The notes beneath the pieces were generated by a model. It searched no databases, had not been told where the DNA came from, and saw nothing but the letters and a program-made list of their open reading frames with translations. Shown in pieces: positions 9,360 through 17,562 of a stretch of 37,417 bases of DNA. Position 1 is the stretch's first letter, and every line of letters starts with the position of its first letter. The stretch spans positions 1-37,417 of the forward strand of contig SUWH01000024.1 of assembly GCA_015061605.1 (NCBI GenBank). The letters run 5' to 3'. Position numbers and translations under genes: made by a program. Source of the stretch: Lentisphaerota bacterium. Its GTDB lineage: Bacteria > Verrucomicrobiota > Lentisphaeria > Victivallales > Victivallaceae.

Positions 9360-9486
9360 TCGACGTTTTGTGACAGAAACAGGCAGAAAAATATAAAAAT
9401 CTGAAAGACGGAATTGAAAAAGACCGGAATTGCACCTATTGTTTTATAGCGAAAAATCAATATGAACTTTTGTCACAAACCGTCGA
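9360..9486. repeat. 16-bp inverted repeat flanking a 95-bp segment
   Basis: TCGACGTTTTGTGACA at 9360-9375 is the inverse of TGTCACAAACCGTCGA at 9471-9486, with one mismatch. The 95 bp between them has no gene. The repeat ends 13 bp before the 3' end of tRNA-Gln. Confidence 0.6.
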
Positions 9487-9499
9487 AGAGGCAAAAAAA

Positions 9500-9573
9500 T
9501 GGCAGACCTACAAGGATTCGAACCTCGACAAAGTGAACCAGAATCACTTGTGCTACCGTTACACCATAGGTCT
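9500..9573 (-). tRNA. tRNA-Gln (anticodon CTG)
   Basis: Minus-strand cloverleaf: acceptor AGACCTA/TAGGTCT, D-arm with GGTAGCAC, anticodon stem AGTGA/TCACT around TTCTGGT, T-loop TTCGAAT, discriminator G and encoded CCA. The CTG anticodon reads CAG, so this is tRNA-Gln. Confidence 0.92.
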
Positions 9574-9586
9574 GCGTACGGTACAT

Positions 9587-9614
9587 AATATATCACAAGT
9601 AAAAAAAAATACAA
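9587..9614 (-). promoter_or_regulatory. Putative promoter of tRNA-Gln
   Basis: On the minus strand TTGTAT (9609-9614), a 16-bp T-rich spacer and TATATT (9587-9592) lie about 14 bp upstream of the mature tRNA 5' end. Confidence 0.5.
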
Positions 9615-9665
9615 GTACGATTACAAAAAAAATCGTTTTTTTATCGGTTGTGAGCCTTGTAAAAC

Positions 9666-9701
9666 TAAACGCACACTCATTTTTAGAGCAGTGTGCGTTT
9701 A
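9666..9701. repeat. Perfect 12-bp hairpin (TAAACGCACACT)
   Basis: 9666-9677 is the exact complement of 9690-9701 around a 12-nt loop. Neither side is followed by a clear U-tract, so it could be an operator or RNA stem rather than an intrinsic terminator. Confidence 0.6.
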
Positions 9702-9738
9702 CTATGACAAACAGTAATTGTTCATTTAGTCTGACAAA

Positions 9739-9883
9739 TTGAAATATTGGTTATATGTGTGCTATCATAAAAGTCATGTGCATGCCCCCTCCGTGGGAGG
9801 GGGAAGTAGCGTTTAATTTGACAAATCCTCCCCGGCGGATTTGCAGAAGGAGTTGCATTATGGCACATCTCACACATTCCTAA
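9739..9883 (+). other. Possible short transcription unit with hairpins and a 7-codon mini-ORF
   Basis: TTGAAA (9739-9744), an 18-bp spacer and TATCAT (9763-9768) resemble a promoter. Downstream are a tight hairpin with stem CCCCCTCC/GGAGGGGG (9785-9803, loop GTG), then AAATCC...GGATTT. An unusually good Shine-Dalgarno (AGAAGGAG, 9845-9852) precedes ATG at 9860, which opens only seven codons (MAHLTHS) before TAA. It may be a leader peptide, a small RNA, or the truncated start of a lost gene. No larger gene follows. Confidence 0.3.
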
Positions 9884-10014
9884 AGGTCATTGATTGTCAA
9901 TGTCCCGAATTTTGTGAAACGTTGATCACTCTGATTGATATAACTTTTATAACAATAATACGATATACTGCGCGAGCCATGATTTGTCAAAACTGATATG
10001 ACAAACGCTGTTGC

Positions 10015-10108
10015 AATCGGCTTGTCGTGAAGCTTGGCTTCCGCTGACAGTTCCTGCTGACAAGTCTGTATCGGACTTTCACCGGCAAGCCACGTGGCGC
10101 ATACTACC
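10015..10108 (-). other. Possible group II intron RNA fragment
   Basis: On the minus strand this interval contains TGCGCC, GGCTTGCCGGTGAAAGTCC, then AGCAGGAACTG and GGAAGCCAAG, with GGCTT and AAGCC able to pair. From memory, this order of words resembles domain I of some bacterial group II introns. There is no reverse transcriptase or domain V/VI here, so at most it is a remnant. The rest of 9884-10014 is AT-rich with several TGACAAA words and no gene. Confidence 0.3.
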
Positions 10109-10143
10109 AAAAAACCCCTCTGCAAAGATTTCGCAGAGGGGTT
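10109..10143 (-). terminator. Terminator of the dnaK-groES-groEL operon
   Basis: On the minus strand an 11-bp stem (10133-10143 with 10113-10123) and a 9-nt loop are followed by TTTT. It lies 28 bp downstream of the groEL stop. Confidence 0.93.
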
Positions 10144-10171
10144 CAGGAGCTTTTTCAAGCAGTATGATGAA

Positions 10172-11815
<1,644 letters not shown>

Positions 11816-11837
11816 TTACAGTTCAGTTATCAAAAAT

Positions 11838-12134
11838 TCAGCCGACGATGGCGAGGATATCATCCTGATTGACGACTTTGTATTCTTTGCCGTCGACTTT
11901 GACTTCGGTTCCGCCGTAACGGCTGGTGAGAACGATGTCACCGACTTTGACATCAAAGGGGATCTTTTCACCTTTTTCGTCATTTTTGCCGGTTCCCAGA
12001 GCAACGACACGGTATTCCTGGGGTTTTTCCTTGGCGGTATCGGGGATAAGGATTCCGCCCTTCATTTCTTCGGTGTTTTCGCAGATTTCGACCAGCACGC
12101 GGTCGCCCAGCGGTTTGATGTTGACATCAGCCAT
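11838..12134 (-). CDS. groS: Co-chaperonin GroES (10 kDa)
   Basis: The start at 12134 gives 98 residues beginning [16 protein letters not shown], the usual GroES length and N-terminus. A strong AAGGAG lies 8 bp upstream. Longer in-frame starts would run into the intergenic hairpin and are rejected. The mobile loop (about residues 17-33, with GGILIP) and the C-terminal DDILAIVG are conserved. It caps the GroEL ring. It follows dnaK by 89 bp that contain a hairpin. Confidence 0.98.
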   Translation of the reverse strand: MADVNIKPLGDRVLVEICENTEEMKGGILIPDTAKEKPQEYRVVALGTGKNDEKGEKIPFDVKVGDIVLTSRYGGTEVKVDGKEYKVVNQDDILAIVG

Positions 12135-12183
12135 TTGTTTAACTCCTTTTATTTTAGGTTGATGAAAATTTTCAAATAACAGT

Positions 12184-12212
12184 GCGCGGACAGGAAATAT
12201 TCCCATCCGCGC
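12184..12212 (-). other. Intercistronic hairpin between dnaK and groES
   Basis: GCGCGGA (12184-12190) pairs with TCCGCGC (12206-12212). The inner segment can also pair (GGAA with TTCC). There is no U-tract after it on the minus strand, so it looks more like an RNA-processing or stabilising stem than a terminator. It could set different dnaK and groESL transcript levels. Confidence 0.55.
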
Positions 12213-12223
12213 GGGAATTTTGA

Positions 12224-14125
12224 CTATTCGACCACCTCGGCATCGATGATATCATCGTTGCCCTTGACATTCTGATCGGCGGCGGGCGGCGGCGGAGTGC
12301 CGGCACCGGGCTGGCCCTGAGCGTTCTGCTGCTGGGCGTAAACGGCTTCGCCGAGTTTCATAGCGAGTTCTTCAAGCTCTTTCATACCGTTTTTCAAGGC
12401 TTCGGTATCATCGGCTTCAAGACTCTTCTTGAGAGCAGCGATCTTGGTTTCCAGCGCGCTTTTGGTGTCAGCGGGAACTTTGTCGCCATGTTCTTTGAGC
12501 TGTTTTTCCAGCTGATAGATCATGGAATCGGCACGGTTGTGGACTTCGACCTTTTCCTTGGCGGCTTTGTCTTCTTCGGCGTGGGCCTTGGCTTCATTGA
12601 CCATGCGTTCGATTTCATCGTCGCTCAAACCGCTGGAAGCGGTGATGGTGATCTTCTGCTCCTTGCCGGTTCCCAGATCCTTGGCGGTAACGTGGAGAAT
12701 ACCGTTGGCGTCGATGTCAAAGGTGACTTCGATCTGCGGGACTCCGCGGGGAGCCGGGGCGATACCGTCCAGTTTAAAAAGTCCGAGGGATTTGTTGTCG
12801 CGGGCGAATTCACGTTCACCCTGAAGCACGCGGACATCCACGGCGGGCTGATTATCGGCGGCAGTACTGAAGATCTCGCTCTTTTTGGTCGGGATGGTGG
12901 TATTGCGTTCGATAAGTCTGGTCATAACTCCGCCCATGGTTTCGATACCAAGTGAAAGCGGGGTGACGTCGAGCAGCAGCACATCGTTGACCTGACCGCC
13001 GAGGACACCGGCCTGGATGGCGGCACCGGCGGCGACCACTTCGTCCGGGTTGACACCTTTATTGGTCTCTTTGCCGAAGATGGCTTTGGCAGTTTCCTGA
13101 ACCTTGGGCATACGGGTCATACCGCCGACGAGGATGACTTCAGCGATCTGTCCGGCGGAAACTTCCGCATCGCGCATGCAGTTCTGGCAGGGGATGCGGG
13201 TGCGTTCCAGAAGCGGATCGCAGAGGCGTTCCAGCTGGGCGCGGGTCAGAGTGCAGTTCATGTGGATGGGGCCGGCGGCACCCATGGAGATAAAGGGCAG
13301 ATTGATGTCGCTGGACTGGCTGGTGGAAAGTTCACATTTTGCCTTTTCAGCGGCCTCTTTCAAACGCTGGAGGGCCTGCGCATCCTTGCGGAGGTCGACA
13401 CCGTTTTCTTTCTGGAACTCATCAGCCAGATAGGTGATGATGGTCTGGTCGAAGTCATCACCGCCGAGGTGGGTGTCACCGTTGGTGGCTTTCACCTCAA
13501 AGACGCCGTCACCGATTTCAAGAGTGGAAATATCGAAAGTACCGCCGCCGAGGTCGTAGACTGCGATGACTTCATCACTTTTTTTGTCCAGACCGTATGC
13601 CAGCGCGGCGGCGGTCGGTTCATTGATGATGCGCAGGACTTCCAGACCGGCGATCTTACCGGCATCTTTGGTCGCCTGACGCTGGCTGTCGTTGAAGTAA
13701 GCCGGAACAGTGATGACCGCCTGGGTGACCGGTTCACCGAGATAGGCTTCGGCATCAGCTTTGAGCTTCTGCAGGATCATCGCGGAGATTTCCGGGGGTG
13801 AATAGATGTTGTCACCGACTTTGACGTGAGCATCGCCATTGGCAGCTTCGACGACTTCATAAGGGATAAGTTCGCGTTCGCGGCCGATTTCAGCGTATTT
13901 GCGGCCCATCAGACGTTTGATGGAGAAAATTGTATTGTGCGGGTTGGTGACCGCCTGACGTTTGGCGGTCTGACCGACCAGACGTTCGCCGTTTTTGGTA
14001 AAAGCGACGATACTCGGGGTGGTGCGGTTCCCTTCTGCATTGGGAATGATTTTATACTCGCCGTTATCCATCACAGCCATACAGCTGTTGGTGGTGCCGA
14101 GGTCGATACCGATGATTTTAGCCAT
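12224..14125 (-). CDS. dnaK: Chaperone protein DnaK (Hsp70)
   Basis: A 633-residue Hsp70 of standard length. The ATPase domain opens with [15 protein letters not shown], and [32 protein letters not shown] and [12 protein letters not shown] are intact. The linker [15 protein letters not shown] leads into the substrate-binding domain. A helical lid follows, then a Gln/Pro-rich tail ending in the conserved acidic IIDAEVVE. It starts at 14125 with AGGAGG 7 bp upstream. GrpE and DnaJ are not encoded nearby. It is first in a dnaK-groES-groEL operon. The upstream region has a sigma-54-type promoter rather than CIRCE. Confidence 0.98.
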   Translation of the reverse strand: MAKIIGIDLGTTNSCMAVMDNGEYKIIPNAEGNRTTPSIVAFTKNGERLVGQTAKRQAVTNPHNTIFSIKRLMGRKYAEIGRERELIPYEVVEAANGDAHVKVGDNIYSPPEISAMILQKLKADAEAYLGEPVTQAVITVPAYFNDSQRQATKDAGKIAGLEVLRIINEPTAAALAYGLDKKSDEVIAVYDLGGGTFDISTLEIGDGVFEVKATNGDTHLGGDDFDQTIITYLADEFQKENGVDLRKDAQALQRLKEAAEKAKCELSTSQSSDINLPFISMGAAGPIHMNCTLTRAQLERLCDPLLERTRIPCQNCMRDAEVSAGQIAEVILVGGMTRMPKVQETAKAIFGKETNKGVNPDEVVAAGAAIQAGVLGGQVNDVLLLDVTPLSLGIETMGGVMTRLIERNTTIPTKKSEIFSTAADNQPAVDVRVLQGEREFARDNKSLGLFKLDGIAPAPRGVPQIEVTFDIDANGILHVTAKDLGTGKEQKITITASSGLSDDEIERMVNEAKAHAEEDKAAKEKVEVHNRADSMIYQLEKQLKEHGDKVPADTKSALETKIAALKKSLEADDTEALKNGMKELEELAMKLGEAVYAQQQNAQGQPGAGTPPPPAADQNVKGNDDIIDAEVVE

Positions 14126-14196
14126 ATTCAGCTCCTCCTGTTTTGTTTTCCGTTGTTCCGGAAAGTTTTTGTTAATTGTACTGCACCGTCAAACAA

Positions 14197-14211
14197 GCAA
14201 ATAACGTGCCA
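14197..14211 (-). promoter_or_regulatory. Sigma-54 (-24/-12) promoter of dnaK
   Basis: On the minus strand the sequence reads TGGCACG, then TTAT, then TTGC followed by T. This is a full match to the RpoN consensus TGGCACG-N4-TTGCW, with the GG and GC doublets correctly spaced. Transcription would start near 14185, leaving a ~60-nt leader before dnaK. The match is seen directly; use by sigma-54 is inferred. Confidence 0.7.
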
Positions 14212-14228
14212 AAGATGATTTTACGCTG

Positions 14229-14244
14229 AAAACAGCTCTGTTTT
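14229..14244. promoter_or_regulatory. Perfect palindrome between the sigma-54 promoter and the GTGTG array
   Basis: AAAACAG-CT-CTGTTTT is a perfect inverted repeat with a 2-bp centre. It sits about 50 bp upstream of the predicted dnaK start site, between promoter and putative activator sites. It may be a regulator or DNA-bending site. Confidence 0.45.
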
Positions 14245-14247
14245 TGC

Positions 14248-14334
14248 GCAAAGTGTGCCACAATGACACACCATGTGTGCCGCAAAGTGTGCCATTGTCA
14301 TCATGTGCCGCTTGATTTTAACGGAGTGACACAC
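14248..14334. promoter_or_regulatory. Array of GTGTG half-sites, putative activator-binding region
   Basis: GCAAAGTGTGCCA occurs twice (14248-14260 and 14282-14294, offset 34 bp). GTGTGCCA-CAA-TGACACAC at 14253-14271 is a palindrome with one mismatched pair, and CACAC-CAT-GTGTG lies at 14267-14279. TGACACAC recurs at 14327-14334, inside the spacer of the divergent promoter. The array lies about 65-150 bp upstream of the predicted dnaK start, where sigma-54 enhancer-binding proteins usually bind. The last half-site could also control the divergent gene. Confidence 0.6.
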
Positions 14335-14340
14335 TATATT
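14312..14340 (+). promoter_or_regulatory. Promoter of the divergent glycosyltransferase-like gene
   Basis: TTGATT (14312-14317), a 17-bp spacer and TATATT (14335-14340). A TGACACAC half-site lies in the spacer, so a protein bound there would occlude this promoter. Confidence 0.55.
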
Positions 14341-14367
14341 ATGCTGAACTATTGAAAACAGGACAAT

Positions 14368-15309
14368 ATGTATATGCGTAAATTTTTAAAATTTTGTTTA
14401 TCATGCCTGCCGGAAATAACCGCCGGAAAGATAAACAGTGATATTGCCGTAATCAGAAAACGCCGTGAAGCAGAGTACAGTGACCGGATTTTCCCATTGG
14501 ATAAAGATTTGATCCCGGGAGAGAACATCACCTTTATCCACAGCGGAAATATCGGTGATATTCTGTTTTCGCTCTATTTCTGTAAAGAGTTGTCCCACGC
14601 GCTCGGATTGGAAAAATTCAACTTTCACATCCGCACCGGAGATGGCAGCAATGTACTGCAGTTGACCGCCGGCGCAGCGGAATTTCTTTTACCGTTATTG
14701 AAAGTCCAACCATTCATCGACAACGTAACTTTTGGTGAAACGACAGAAAACATCAGCAACCGGTTCGATCTGGATCAATTCCGCGAACTCCCGCTGAATC
14801 CCTGCGCCGGACAGATCCAGAACTGGTATTATCACTTGAGTTCCCGCCACCTGCCCCGCGAATTCTGGAAACCGGTGCTTGAAGTCAAACCGGATGACCG
14901 TTTTAAAGACAAAATAATACTCATATCCACGCCGCGCTATCAGAATCCCTTTGTCGATCTGAAAGCACTTGAGCGTTTTAAAGAACGGTTTGTCTTCGCC
15001 GGACTTCCGGAAGAGCATTCCATGTTCCAAAAGAGATATTTCCAACTGGAATATTTCCCCGCCTCCACGATGCTGGAAATCGCCTGCTGCATGGCAGGAG
15101 CCGCAGGAGTCATCGGCAATCAAAGCGGGCTTTACACCATTGCTGAATGTCTGAAAGTCCCCCGCATCCTCATCGCGCCCGCCTTTGTGATGAATAACGG
15201 CAGACTTGAACGCGGTCCGCACAACAATCAGGTACAGGGCGGCTGGGGAGAAGATGTTTCGACAACCTCACGGTTGACCGCCATGACCGCAGAACTCTTC
15301 AGGCAATGA
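14368..15309 (+). CDS. Glycosyltransferase-like protein (GT-B, heptosyltransferase-like)
   Basis: A 313-residue protein with no signal peptide cleavage site. It has an N-terminal IHSGNIGDILFSLYF segment (about 55-70) like the nucleotide-sugar glycosyltransferase loop of GT9-type enzymes. A C-terminal VIGNQSGLYTIAECLKVP (from residue 248) resembles the donor-binding motif where a Ser/Gly-rich turn precedes a helix. It lacks clear catalytic residues that would name a family, so the call is by fold resemblance. ATGs at 14368 and 14374 are both possible; AGGAC lies 4-8 bp before the first. It is transcribed away from dnaK and its 3' end overlaps the convergent MFS gene by 11 bp. Confidence 0.5.
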   Translation: MYMRKFLKFCLSCLPEITAGKINSDIAVIRKRREAEYSDRIFPLDKDLIPGENITFIHSGNIGDILFSLYFCKELSHALGLEKFNFHIRTGDGSNVLQLTAGAAEFLLPLLKVQPFIDNVTFGETTENISNRFDLDQFRELPLNPCAGQIQNWYYHLSSRHLPREFWKPVLEVKPDDRFKDKIILISTPRYQNPFVDLKALERFKERFVFAGLPEEHSMFQKRYFQLEYFPASTMLEIACCMAGAAGVIGNQSGLYTIAECLKVPRILIAPAFVMNNGRLERGPHNNQVQGGWGEDVSTTSRLTAMTAELFRQ

Positions 15310-16510
15310 TCTTCTTTTTTCCGCTGACAGCTGCGAGCAGCAACACGGTCATAAGCAGTACCGACAGCGGCATGAGGAAAAAGCTGTAGCGCAAACCGAT
15401 AAATTCAACATCCCCCAATGCTCCCTGCAGCCAGGTGAATATCCCGCATCCGGGAATACCGGCGCAGGAGAGGATGATATAGGTCAGAGTTGAATCAAGT
15501 TTCAGTTTATCCACACAAACACTCTGGATACTCGGCCAGAATGGCCCCACGCTGACGCCGCAAAGCGTTATCAAAACGCACACCGACCAAATATTTGGAG
15601 CAAAAGGAACAAGAATTCCCGCCACAATGGAAAATGTTCCACACCCGACCAGAAGCTGCGGCAGATATTTCTGCGGAACAAACATTCCGGAAAGCATTCT
15701 GCCGGCAACCATGCCGAAAGCAAACAGCGCCATCGCCATACCGGAAACCAATGCACTGCCGCCATGCACCAGACGGATGAAACTCGGCGTCCAGAAGGTA
15801 AGGCACCATTCACCGCCGCCGGCAAAAAATATGGCGATAAAGTAGAGCCAGAATCTGCCGTTGCGGAAAATTTTCACCGTGTTGGCAAAAACTTCCGCAG
15901 TAGACTGACCTTTTGCATTCTCCAGTTTGCGCTGTTCAGACTTTGAGGGAAGAAACAAAAGCACGATTCCGGGTACGCCGCACAAAGCAACGGTCAGCAA
16001 TGCGACCTGCCACGGAATTCGGCAGTTGAGCATGACCCCGGCACCGACCGTCGCCAGGGCGACACCGACCGACCAGAAACCGTGAGAAAAATTCACATAC
16101 CGTCCCGGTTCATTATCACGGTGCAGCTCCTGAACAAATGGTGTGGCAAGAGCTTCCAGAGCTCCCTCCCCCATTCCGGCAAAGAGCATTACCACAATCA
16201 GAAAAGCGTAATTGGGAGCAAACACCGCCGCGGCGACCGCTCCGCTCATCAGAAACAATCCGGGCAGAATAGTTTCCCGCAAGCCGAAACGGGCCGCCAG
16301 AAATCCGGAACACGCCATCGACACTACCATCGCTCCGCTGCGGACAAAGTGCAGAGCCCCCGCCGCGCCCATGCCGCCGTCATTGAGCGGGAAGTTCAAA
16401 TCATGCGCCAGATCGGGCATGACTACCGGAAAAATCACTGAACCTGCCGCATAGGCGATAAAAGTCAAAAAGGCAGCATAATCATACCGCCCGAAAATCA
16501 ATTTTTGCAT
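15299..16510 (-). CDS. Major facilitator superfamily transporter
   Basis: The ATG at 16510 gives 403 residues (a TTG three codons earlier is also possible). About twelve hydrophobic segments are visible, starting with a helix at about 12-35, with a cytoplasmic basic/polar loop near residues 190-215 between the two six-helix halves. The sugar- or drug-type MFS fold is clear, but the substrate is not. The stop codon of folD ends only 9 bp upstream and no strong Shine-Dalgarno is visible, so translation is probably coupled to folD. The 3' end overlaps the convergent glycosyltransferase-like gene by 11 bp, and no terminator lies between them. Confidence 0.85.
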   Translation of the reverse strand: MQKLIFGRYDYAAFLTFIAYAAGSVIFPVVMPDLAHDLNFPLNDGGMGAAGALHFVRSGAMVVSMACSGFLAARFGLRETILPGLFLMSGAVAAAVFAPNYAFLIVVMLFAGMGEGALEALATPFVQELHRDNEPGRYVNFSHGFWSVGVALATVGAGVMLNCRIPWQVALLTVALCGVPGIVLLFLPSKSEQRKLENAKGQSTAEVFANTVKIFRNGRFWLYFIAIFFAGGGEWCLTFWTPSFIRLVHGGSALVSGMAMALFAFGMVAGRMLSGMFVPQKYLPQLLVGCGTFSIVAGILVPFAPNIWSVCVLITLCGVSVGPFWPSIQSVCVDKLKLDSTLTYIILSCAGIPGCGIFTWLQGALGDVEFIGLRYSFFLMPLSVLLMTVLLLAAVSGKKKIIA

Positions 16511-16519
16511 GACACCCAA

Positions 16520-17410
16520 TCAGTTCTTTTTTTCAAAGCGCAGTTTGGCCGCAGTGTAAGCATTCTGCATCAGAACGGCGATGGTCATGGGGCCGACACC
16601 GCCGGGAACGGGGGTGATCATGGAGGCTTTTTCCACACATTCTTCAAAATTCACGTCACCGGTCAAGCGGTTCTTGCCCAGTTTTTCATCAAAAATCCGG
16701 TTGATACCGACATCGATGACCACGGCACCCTCTTTGACCATTTCTCCGCGCACGAAGTTGGCTTTGCCGATGGCGGCAACCAGAATATCCGCATCGCGGG
16801 TGTAACGGGAAATATCAGGAGTACGGGAGTGAACGACCGTAACGGTGGCGTTGGCAGTCGCACCTTTCTGCATCAGAAGTGCCGCCATCGGTTTGCCGAC
16901 GATGTTGCTCCGTCCGATAACGACTGCGTGTTTGCCTGCCGGATCGATATTGTAGTGTTTGAGCAGTTCGATAACGCCCCACGGGGTACAGGGACGGAAA
17001 CCCTCTTTCTGACCGATGAGCAGACGTCCGACATTGCGTTCAGCGAAGCAATCCACATCTTTGTCCGGATCAATGGCTTCGATGACCTTTTCCTCATCGA
17101 CCTGCGGCGGGGGCGGAGACTGGACGAGGATACCGTCCACACTGTCATCATCATTGAGAGCTTTCACCGCGGCAAGCACCTCTTCAGTGGTGCTGGTGGC
17201 GGGCATTCTCACTTCGCGGGAAATGATACCGACTTCGCCGCAGGTGCGGATCTTGTTGCGCACATAGACCTGACTTGCCGGTTCATCGCCGACCAGAACC
17301 ACTGCGAGCGTGGTGGTCTTGCCCTGTTTGGCAAGTTCAGCAACCGCCTTGGCGGTTTCAGAATTGAGTTTGGCGGCGACAGCCTTTCCATCAATAAGCG
17401 TTGCGGACAT
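16520..17410 (-). CDS. folD: Bifunctional methylenetetrahydrofolate dehydrogenase / methenyltetrahydrofolate cyclohydrolase FolD
   Basis: A 296-residue protein of family length. Y49 and catalytic K53 lie in YVRNKIRTCGEVGI, and PCTPWGV, VIGRSNIVGKP (NADP-binding Rossmann turn) and PVPGGVGPMT are intact. It interconverts 5,10-methylene- and 10-formyl-tetrahydrofolate for purine and formyl-Met-tRNA synthesis. Two family signatures deviate: the usual QLPLP reads QSPPPP, and the usual DVDG reads DVDC. Catalytic Lys and the glycine turns are kept, so it is probably active. AAAGGG lies upstream of the ATG. A divergent promoter region separates it from rseP. Confidence 0.96.
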   Translation of the reverse strand: MSATLIDGKAVAAKLNSETAKAVAELAKQGKTTTLAVVLVGDEPASQVYVRNKIRTCGEVGIISREVRMPATSTTEEVLAAVKALNDDDSVDGILVQSPPPPQVDEEKVIEAIDPDKDVDCFAERNVGRLLIGQKEGFRPCTPWGVIELLKHYNIDPAGKHAVVIGRSNIVGKPMAALLMQKGATANATVTVVHSRTPDISRYTRDADILVAAIGKANFVRGEMVKEGAVVIDVGINRIFDEKLGKNRLTGDVNFEECVEKASMITPVPGGVGPMTIAVLMQNAYTAAKLRFEKKN

Positions 17411-17452
17411 AAGAAAACCCTTTCTTTAAAACAAAATTCGTGTCATTTTATA

Positions 17453-17481
17453 AATATAGCTCCATATTGGCAGTAAAACAA
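17453..17481 (-). promoter_or_regulatory. Putative promoter of folD
   Basis: On the minus strand TTGTTT (17476-17481), a 17-bp spacer and TATATT (17453-17458) are positioned about 45-70 bp upstream of the folD start. Confidence 0.45.
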
Positions 17482-17505
17482 GTTTCAGGAACTTGAAAAA
17501 CTGCT

Positions 17506-17535
17506 TTGAAAAGGTTATTTTATAGCAGGTACATT
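17506..17535 (+). promoter_or_regulatory. Putative promoter of the rseP operon
   Basis: TTGAAA (17506-17511), an 18-bp spacer and TACATT (17530-17535) are the best-placed pair. TTGAAA at 17493 with TATTTT at 17516 is an equal alternative. Neither is strong. Confidence 0.3.
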
Positions 17536-17562
17536 TGTTTTATATTTAAAGAATGGAGAATT

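Noticed and set aside
9880..10158. 92-codon minus-strand frame downstream of groEL
   Set aside because: It runs through the groEL terminator and has no recognisable domain; better read as RNA-like or non-coding sequence.
12135..12206. N-terminal extension of GroES
   Set aside because: It has no GroES homology; the strong AAGGAG and family length support the start at 12134.
14126..14334. CIRCE (HrcA) operator before dnaK
   Set aside because: No TTAGCACTC-N9-GAGTGCTAA-like inverted repeat is present; the palindromes found are GTGTG-type.
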